In this document: positions 6,706 through 11,953 of the stretch, one piece after another
How the letters are laid out: every line of letters begins with the position of its first letter
Numbering within the stretch: position 1 is the first letter of the stretch
Source of the DNA: Euperipatoides rowelli
Taxonomy: Eukaryota > Onychophora > Udeonychophora > Euonychophora > Peripatopsidae
NCBI GenBank assembly: GCA_003024985.2
Contig: PXIH01S0000248.1
Strand: one strand, 5' to 3'
Length of the DNA stretch: 11,953 nt
The notes under the pieces: model-generated
What the model saw: only the letters and a program-made list of their open reading frames with translations
What the model was told of the DNA's origin: nothing
The model's database searches: none
Translations under genes and position numbers: made by a program

Positions 6706-6942
6706 TTGGTCAGAATCTGTTCGTTATGAGTCGCATGAAAACTAAAACGTAGCAGTGTGTAGAATTACTATTTTTTCTCGCCGATTTTAGTATATTTTCT
6801 TTACAGTCCTAACCTTACCATAACCCTGAACCCTAGGATAATCTATAGGTGAAATAATGCTTTGCTGAGTGCCGATTTTGATAATAAATTTCAACTTACT
6901 ACCGTCAGCCATATTGGTGGGCAGATAACGGATTTTGACCAA
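6706..6942 (+). mobile_element. Element M copy B (left subterminal deletion)
   Basis: The right end, GGTGGGCAGATAACGG then ATTTTGACCAA, and the interior match copies A and C closely. The left end keeps TTGGTCAGAATC and GTTAT, but the CTGCCCACCAACAT...TTAGGAG part seen in A and C is missing, leaving about 237 bp. The outermost bases form TTGGTCA at the left and TGACCAA at the right, which best defines the true terminus of the family. It is in the same orientation as copy C and opposite to copy A. No clear target duplication is seen. Confidence 0.8.
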
Positions 6943-7211
6943 ATCATTCATCTATAAATCAAAGTATCCAGTAAATTGAATCATAACGTGTGCACTGCAT
7001 TTTAATTATAGAAATTAATTGTTTTTTGTTTTTTTTAAAATAATAATTTCAAAATAAAATTTGATATCAATAGTGATATTATGTAGGATAATAAAATGTA
7101 TTTCTATCTAATAAATGAAAGTGAAGAGAGAATCCAAGACAGCTATACTCAATAACATGGATACTATTATTAGTATATGATTAGATGACAGCTTTCAGAA
7201 CTTATTGCAAA
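6943..7211. other. AT-rich non-coding stretch
   Basis: Nothing recognisable: short A, T and TA runs only. Confidence 0.5.
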
Positions 7212-7246
<35 letters not shown>

Positions 7247-7265
7247 GGGGGGGGGAGGAGGGGAA
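7212..7265. repeat. Compound microsatellite (GT)n-(GA)n-G10
   Basis: About ten GT repeats (7212-7231) run into seven GA repeats (7232-7245), then ten G (7246-7255), then a GA/G-rich tail. It is a purine-rich tract on the plus strand after 7232 and could form triplex or G-rich structures. The short frame that runs through it is an artefact. Confidence 0.9.
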
Positions 7266-7681
7266 AGAAACACCCTAAACAAAGCTCCTTATCAGACTAA
7301 ACTGTTATCTTGCACACAATTTGTTTTAATAATTAACCTGTTTTCCTCACAAAGTATTATTTCTATTTGATAGAATTACAAGCCCACGTGTGTGGGCCAG
7401 CTTTGCCAAATGGGTGATTTGCCAAAAGGAAGTCTTTCAGATTTATGGGTAATCATTAACTGTTTAAATAGTAAAAAACTTATGACATATTAAAAAAAAA
7501 CATTGAGAAGGATTATGGGATTTGATGAGAGAAAGAAAGCGATTAGAATATAAATACTTAGACAAAGTAAATATAATATTAAAAACAAAATATAATCTAA
7601 AATGAACATTAACTTCATATTGGAACAAAGTTTTTTTTTTTTCTCCTTTCATTATTTTTATATTTTGGACAACAGATTGGC
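7266..7681. other. Non-coding stretch with a short perfect hairpin
   Basis: GCCCACGTGTGTGGGC at 7382-7397 is a perfect 6-bp stem with loop GTGT and includes an E-box CACGTG. TTTGCCAAA and TTGCCAAAA follow closely (near 7402 and 7420). No gene is seen. A minus-strand open frame crosses 7464-7754 but it enters the G/C runs of the neighbouring MITE and is not believable. Confidence 0.45.
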
Positions 7682-7689
7682 AATTTAGG

Positions 7690-8083
7690 CAAGGGTGTCC
7701 GCCGTAGGGGGGGGAGGCGCTCCCCCCCCCCCTTGGAAAAATTAGATCAACCAAAAAATTGTAGGTATTTAATATAAAGTTGGCTATCTTTATTAATATT
7801 CCAAGTGTGAAGTATCAAGTCGCCCCCCCTAGATAAATATTAGACTAAACAAAAATGGAGGTATTTTAATATAAAGTTATTCATTTTAGGAAGTATTAAT
7901 TAATGCTTAGCAAAATGACCAAAAAAAAAAAAAAGCTTATAATTTATAATTTAAAATAGGCTATAGATTTTTTTTTTCCTGTTTTCTTAGCAAAACGTCC
8001 TTACAAAAAAAAAAAAGCTTATCAAAATAAAAAAATTCGCCCCCCCCCCCTGTCCCCCTGAATATTTTCTGTGGACACCCTTG
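7690..8083. mobile_element. hAT-type MITE (394 bp) with perfect 8-bp target duplication
   Basis: The element starts CAAGGGTGTCCG and ends GGACACCCTTG, an 11-bp perfect terminal inverted repeat. It is flanked by AATTTAGG on both sides (7682-7689 and 8084-8091), an exact 8-bp direct repeat. An 8-bp duplication with CA..GG-starting ends is the hAT signature. Next to the left end lies G8-AGGCGCT-C10, a homopolymer hairpin; next to the right end lies C13. Inside, two diverged blocks recur: TTAGA(TC/CT)AA(C/A)CAAAAA...AGGTATTTAATATAAAGTT near 7741 and 7839, and AGCAAAA(T/C)G..C..A(n)GCTTAT near 7909 and 7989. There is no coding capacity, so it relied on a transposase from elsewhere. The exact G and C run lengths may be unreliable. 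Confidence 0.87.
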
Positions 8084-8100
8084 AATTTAGGTGAAGAGAG

Positions 8101-8330
8101 ATGGAGCAGGGCATCAAGGATGAACGGAGGGGGAGGGCGGTAGGAGAGGGGGGCACCTGTCCTTCCTGTAAAACCTGTTATTTTTTTTTAAAAATAATAA
8201 TCAAAAAAAAAATTAGTCATGTGGGAAGATGCACTTATGAATATTGGCAGACCTGCCAAAAAAAAAAAAAAAGGTTTATCAAGACGTCCGCACAACGATT
8301 TAACAAAAAAAGCTTATTAAAATATTCACA
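8101..8330. mobile_element. Possible older relative of the neighbouring hAT MITE
   Basis: Beyond the right target duplication, CAAGACGTCCGCACAACG then A7-GCTTATTAAAA (8279-8320) resembles CAAAACGTCCTTACAA then A-run GCTTATCAAAA inside the MITE (7991-8032). Poly-A joined to GGTTTATCAAGA near 8257 is similar. G-rich GGAGGGGGAGGGCGGT and GGGGGG near 8125-8152 echo the MITE's terminal G runs. No inverted-repeat ends or target duplication are found. It may be a decayed copy, or sequence shared by the family. A plus-strand frame across it (8101-8343) is not a gene. Confidence 0.35.
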
Positions 8331-9746
8331 ACCAAAAATATAAATTATTATTGCGTTTGTGTATGTTGACATCATAACATAATTATGATTGTACATAGAT
8401 AGATAGATAATTACAAATTAAGATAATCATAGGATTTAGAAATCTAGCCAGTAGATATGGTTTCTAATTACATTAATATTTTTTCCACCCCCTGATGTTT
8501 TTTTTATGCCGACGACGTTGCAGGACATATTATGCCCTCAACATCACTACAATCGGAAATTTCACTTTCTATCATCTTGGAAAATTAAAATTTTCCGTAA
8601 CACTTCCAGATGCATCAGGTCATCAAAATAACACCCTCCAGTCCATATTTTATGTGATTTATGTGAAGGATGCAATGGAAGGGGATGGGTGGCGGGTGGT
8701 GAAGATAACATCCCTCCATAAAATCCACTCTATGGACCAGTAATCCTTATATAATTAATTTTCTTACTATTCCGTAAAAAAAAAAAATGAATACATGAAT
8801 ATAAAAAATAATGCATAAATATGCAGATATATGCATATAGGATATACATGAACAATATTTCACAGTCAATAAAATCTCTAAATTGAATAAAAAACTTTAA
8901 ATATAATTGATAATGACAGCCAGTTCTGTTACCACCTCGTATATTTTAAATTATTATTCCTGCATAAAAAAGCAATTTATAAAAACAAAAATCTTTTCAA
9001 AATGTCACCATTTCAAATTTAAAAATTATACTTTTCTGATTAGAGATATGAAGCTGGCGTACATACAATTAGATAATCCAAATAACTGGAATTTTTCTAC
9101 GTCTCGCACGGATTGCAAAATTAATCAAAAGCCATCTCGAATTTCATTTAATTTATTTTTCTTCCTATTTCTATTTTTGTATTCTCTTTTAAACGTTTCA
9201 TCACTTTGACGTTCGATTTTTTTTTTTTCAGAGTAAATAAATATATAATCATTTTTTTTTTCTTCTTTTAATTATTTACTTAATTGAATAATGGCTAAAA
9301 GTTTTTGTAAATAATTCATTCATTGCGGCACGTCAGTACGACAGAGAACGAAATAGGTTGGATTAAACGCTATCACAGTTGGAGTTTCAACTGCAGTGAA
9401 GAACTTTTATTTCCATAAGCCGGCGATCCATCTCCTTGGCATTCCACAGGCAAGTGTGTTAAGAATGAATTAACTGTTTAAGAGAGCATACTCCATACTT
9501 GTGTAAAGATTCCAAAGAGTGATGGAGGAGGGTGGGAAACCTCTGACACATCAAGAGATCGCTTGTTTTTGACCCAAGAATGAGAGAGTTTTTAACACTT
9601 TTCCTCTATGACGAATTTGTATAAAATGCCAGAGAAAAGAACAATTCTTATTCATAAGTGAATAATTTAAAAACAAAAATCAGCCATATGTATAAAATAT
9701 AACGACTGGATTTCAGACTTCACCTTACCCTTTAGACATAAAACAG
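8331..9746. other. AT-rich stretch without a recognised gene
   Basis: A (TAGA)n microsatellite lies at 8395-8409. A plus-strand frame from a good acceptor-like TTGCAG (ends 8523) reads through about 8640 with some protein-like residues (TYYALNITTIGNFTFYHLGK), but no donor or homology supports it. T runs occur at 9219-9230 and 9253-9262. 9320-9600 is less AT-rich than its surroundings (GCGGCACGTCAG, CCGGCGATCCATCTCC) and may be a relic of an unknown element or an untranslated exon; minus-strand frames there are open but short. Confidence 0.4.
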
Positions 9747-9795
9747 CCAATCAGAAATCGGCTTGCATTTGATCTGTAAACCAACCTCTGATTGG
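9747..9795. repeat. Inverted pair of CCAAT boxes
   Basis: CCAATCAGA at 9747-9755 and its exact reverse complement TCTGATTGG at 9787-9795 are separated by 31 bp. Each contains CCAAT, the NF-Y core, in the strong context CCAATCAG. The pair may form a stem or be a paired factor site. No adjacent gene start is recognised, so function is open. Confidence 0.5.
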
Positions 9796-9827
9796 TTGCT
9801 ATTTTAATTTATTACTTATTTTTAATA

Positions 9828-9948
9828 TGCTAGTTGGAGTTAGGGTTAAGGTACAGTTAAGGTTAGAGATCCATTAATTTGCTATTATATTCATGTTGGA
9901 CCTAGGGTCAGGATACGGTCAAGGGTTAGACATTCCTTAATTGGCTGA
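9828..9948. repeat. Diverged tandem duplication, period about 63 bp
   Basis: The first block, GTTGGAGTTAGGGTTAAGGT then ACAGTTAAGGTTAGAGATCC then ATTAATTTGCT, is followed by GTTGGACCTAGGGTCAGGAT then ACGGTCAAGGGTTAGACATT then CCTTAATTGGCT. The words TTAGGG and AGGGTTA recall telomere-like motifs, but are not a regular array. A fragment of the second block occurs near 2984-3001, so the sequence is a dispersed repeat. Confidence 0.65.
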
Positions 9949-10036
9949 AGGATAGGGTGCAGTCTGATATCCAGATGCTATTTGTATAAAACTAGATAGA
10001 ACATTTATAAGGTGGGCTGTTAATATGGCAGCGTGG

Positions 10037-10262
10037 GTTTGAATCAGGGCTTATGGAGAGGAGCTTCGGAAGGTTGGGAAATTTTTTGTAGCTGTTGGGA
10101 AAAACTCAGGTGAAGGAAAAACTCTTCAACAGTTGTAAGTTGGGAACTTGAGAAGGAGTTGGGAAATTTATCATTTCTCACCCTCCAATAAAATTCTCTA
10201 GCTACAGACCAGGTTCGAATCCCATATGGACATGGCTATTGGACTTGTATTATTATTATTAT
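10037..10262 (+). mobile_element. SINE-like sequence with B-box and (TTA)n tail
   Basis: GGTTCGAATCC at 10212-10222 is an exact match to the RNA polymerase III B-box, and a (TAT)n run at 10248-10262 could be a SINE 3' tail. A weaker B-box, GGTTTGAATC, is at 10037-10046. Convincing A-boxes upstream of either are missing and the T-arm stem around the first does not pair, so this is no tRNA gene. Between the two boxes, GTTGGGAA occurs four times (near 10073, 10096, 10139 and 10158). It could be an old tRNA-derived SINE, possibly dimeric. Confidence 0.4.
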
Positions 10263-10514
10263 CACTATCATAAGCAATCATGAATAAACATCAAATATAA
10301 TATAAAAAAACAAGTTTGAAAGTATTTAAATATGTTGGCAAACAAAGGACGTTGGGGTGACACTCTTGCACGCTTTGGGGTGGGGAGGATACTGGTTAAA
10401 TATAATAAAAACTATTTAAGGCTGTTCTTCATGCCATGTAATTTTTTTGTTTGTGTTTGGTTTTTATTCATATCTGATTCAAGAATAATAAAATATACAC
10501 CACTAGTAAAACAC

Positions 10515-10767
10515 CCAGTCAGATTCCGTTATCTGCCCACCAACATAATTAACATTAGGAGACGTGCGATAACTAAAACATAATAGCGTGTGGTATTAGT
10601 TTTTTTTCTCACTGATTTTAAGTTATTTTCTTTACAGTCCTAACCTTACTAACCCTGAACCCTAGAATAATCTAGAGGTGAAATAATCTTTTGCTGAGCA
10701 CCGATATAGATAATTTCAACTTATTACCGTCAGCCATATTGATGGACAGATAACGGAATCTGATCAA
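10515..10767 (+). mobile_element. Element M copy C, longest copy
   Basis: Both inverted-repeat ends are present: CAGTCAGATTCCGTTATCTG at the left, and CAGATAACGGAATCTGATCA at the right. The interior matches copies A and B (ACAGTCCTAACCTTACTAAC, CTAGAGGTGAAATAAT, ACCGTCAGCCATATTG). It keeps the left subterminal CCCACCAACATAATTAACAT, which copy B has lost. No exact target duplication is seen. It has no coding capacity; the open frame that crosses its left end from 10332 is accidental. Confidence 0.8.
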
Positions 10768-11953
10768 CAACCCCCATACCCCGAATAACTACAAATATGT
10801 TTTTAAAATGTATCTCAAGCTCTTAATGGAGTAATTGGAGTTCAGGAGTTTACTATACAGTTGGCCAGAAAACTTTGGAGCTCCTTCTATCCTAATTTTC
10901 AAATATTAATCTCCAGGGCAAGAAAGGTCATAAGGGTCCTAAAACAGTAACTCTATGATCTGTTATAGCAGGGCTTTCAAGTACATCAAACATGATTGTG
11001 CCAGGATGAGTGGCTCAGGAGAAGTTTATTATATACATATATTAAATAATTTGACATCAATATTGATAAAAAAATTATTTTACACCACAGATATGATTAA
11101 AAGTCAGTTTAGAAAGAGTTATTTGAATGCCGATGATTTTTATAAAAACTGAATCTAAAACTGTATGAGTTCATACTAGATAAATATCCATACGCTTAGC
11201 CCTTATTTTACATGTCAAGATTTGTATTTTCTGTAAAATCAACTTGTATAGTTTAATGGATGAAATGGAAATCCTTAATAGTTGATTCTATATTAGGCAA
11301 TCATCCCTTAAAACATTTAAAAAGCTTTTCTATATTTGAGCTTCTTACAGGAAATTACTAAAACACCTTATGCCTGTATCTCTAAACTACATCTGCTTTC
11401 TTCAATCAGATATGAAAAAAAAAAGCAATTTAATCAGAAAGAAGGAGAAAAAAAAATTCCATCAAGCAACAGAAAACATAATTCTAATGTCATAGAAAAA
11501 GCTTTAAGTCTCCTGTTTGTGGGGAATGGTGAGTTCTGAAGTCAAAATTAATTTTTAAGTATTAAGAAAAGCTCCCAAGTTTTTATAATTGCCAGGATCT
11601 GTCAGTAAATCTATCGGAACGGATTACTATTCAAGTCTGTTAAAGAATTAAATAACACAACCTCTGGTACTTAGACACCGAGAAAGCAATGATAAAAAAA
11701 AAAAGTATTTTGATGTGAATGTGACAGAAGTCGTTAAAGAAAAGAAAGGTAGGTATGCGCTCACCTGAGTGAAAAACTTGGAAATTTCCACAAGTTAGAA
11801 GTAGTTATGATTTACAGCCAAAGAACCAAGATAGTTTATAGCAAATTAAATAGTAAAGCTGAATAAAAACAATTATTTCATAAGATGAGAAGACCTTTAT
11901 TTATTTTTAATATACTGTAAATCAACGGCGTTTGCAGAAAAAATTGCAGAGAG
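10768..11953. other. Non-coding stretch with weak exon-like signals
   Basis: No gene is recognised. A plus-strand frame at about 10800-10950 gives a short peptide (GVIGVQEFTIQLARKLW) that could be a decayed ORF but matches nothing I know. At 11741-11770 two donor-like sites point in opposite directions: AAAG|GTAGGT on the plus strand (GT at 11749) and CTCAG|GTGAGC on the minus strand (intron from 11764). The plus-strand frame before it is open from about 11650 (ending NVTEVVKEKK). Neither has a good matching acceptor in view. Confidence 0.4.

Noticed and set aside
7185-7370. 61-codon frame across the GT/GA/G microsatellite
   Set aside because: The protein is a translation of the microsatellite (VCVCV, RERE, GGGGG).
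7382-7397. Perfect hairpin GCCCACGTGTGTGGGC as a third Helentron terminus
   Set aside because: No CTAGT tail follows and no HINE-like sequence lies upstream.
7464-7754. 96-codon minus-strand frame
   Set aside because: It starts inside the hAT MITE's end and goes through G/C homopolymers; the remainder is AT-bias sequence.
8495-8743. 82-codon plus-strand frame after an acceptor-like TTGCAG
   Set aside because: Some residues look protein-like but all three frames are partly open, no donor follows, and no family is recognised.
8907-9209. 100-codon plus-strand frame
   Set aside because: Dominated by Lys, Asn, Phe and a run of FFFLFLFL, as expected from AT-rich noise.
10200-10230. tRNA gene
   Set aside because: Only the B-box matches. 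There is no A-box, no paired T-arm or acceptor stem, and no anticodon arm.
10332-10583. 83-codon plus-strand frame
   Set aside because: It runs into copy C of element M, and its upstream half has no motif.
1-11953. A defence, toxin-antitoxin, phage or biosynthetic gene system
   Set aside because: There are no clustered ORFs, ribosome binding sites or operon-like arrangement; the sequence is eukaryotic repeat-rich non-coding DNA.

Overview
The window looks like non-coding, repeat-rich nuclear DNA from an invertebrate animal. It is very AT-rich, full of A and T homopolymers and short microsatellites, and has no long open frame on either strand. It carries several classes of short non-autonomous transposon typical of metazoan genomes, plus a LINE reverse-transcriptase scrap. 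A mollusc, perhaps a cephalopod, would fit the element mix, but that is an inference and not proven by the sequence. There is no bacterial gene architecture, CRISPR array, rRNA or intact tRNA gene.

Layout. 1-181 is the end of a 5'-truncated LINE ORF on the minus strand. 248-470 is a Helentron-like (HINE) element. 471-1884 is AT-rich intergenic or intronic DNA. 1885-2245 is a minisatellite of about 120-143 bp units. 2845-2928 is a candidate internal exon on the minus strand, encoding a short hydrophobic stretch followed by a charged helix. 3310-3555 is the first of three copies of an inverted-repeat element (here called element M; other copies at 6706-6942 and 10515-10767). 3763-3805 resembles a ZNF143-plus-YY1 housekeeping promoter. 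4318-4566 is a second HINE, followed directly by a 23-bp tandem array (4567-5130) that is split by a piggyBac-type MITE (4690-4920) with a TTAA duplication. 5565-5635 is a weaker minus-strand exon candidate. 6348-6477 holds three CCGCCCAC boxes around a run of 33 T. 7212-7265 is a compound microsatellite. 7690-8083 is a hAT-type MITE with a perfect 8-bp target-site duplication. 9747-9948 holds an inverted CCAAT pair and a tandem duplication. 10037-10262 is SINE-like. The last 1.2 kb is mostly featureless.

How it fits together. The best reading is intron or intergenic sequence of one or more host genes whose exons are small and mostly outside the window, overwritten by successive transposon insertions. 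The nesting gives a relative order: the 23-bp array was there before the piggyBac MITE landed in it. I do not see a novel multi-gene system. The most useful observations are the three-copy element M, which carries splice-site-like signals on both strands, the clean nested MITE insertions, the HINE-plus-array junction and the two exon candidates. All protein and family assignments come from reading motifs by eye; no database search was possible.
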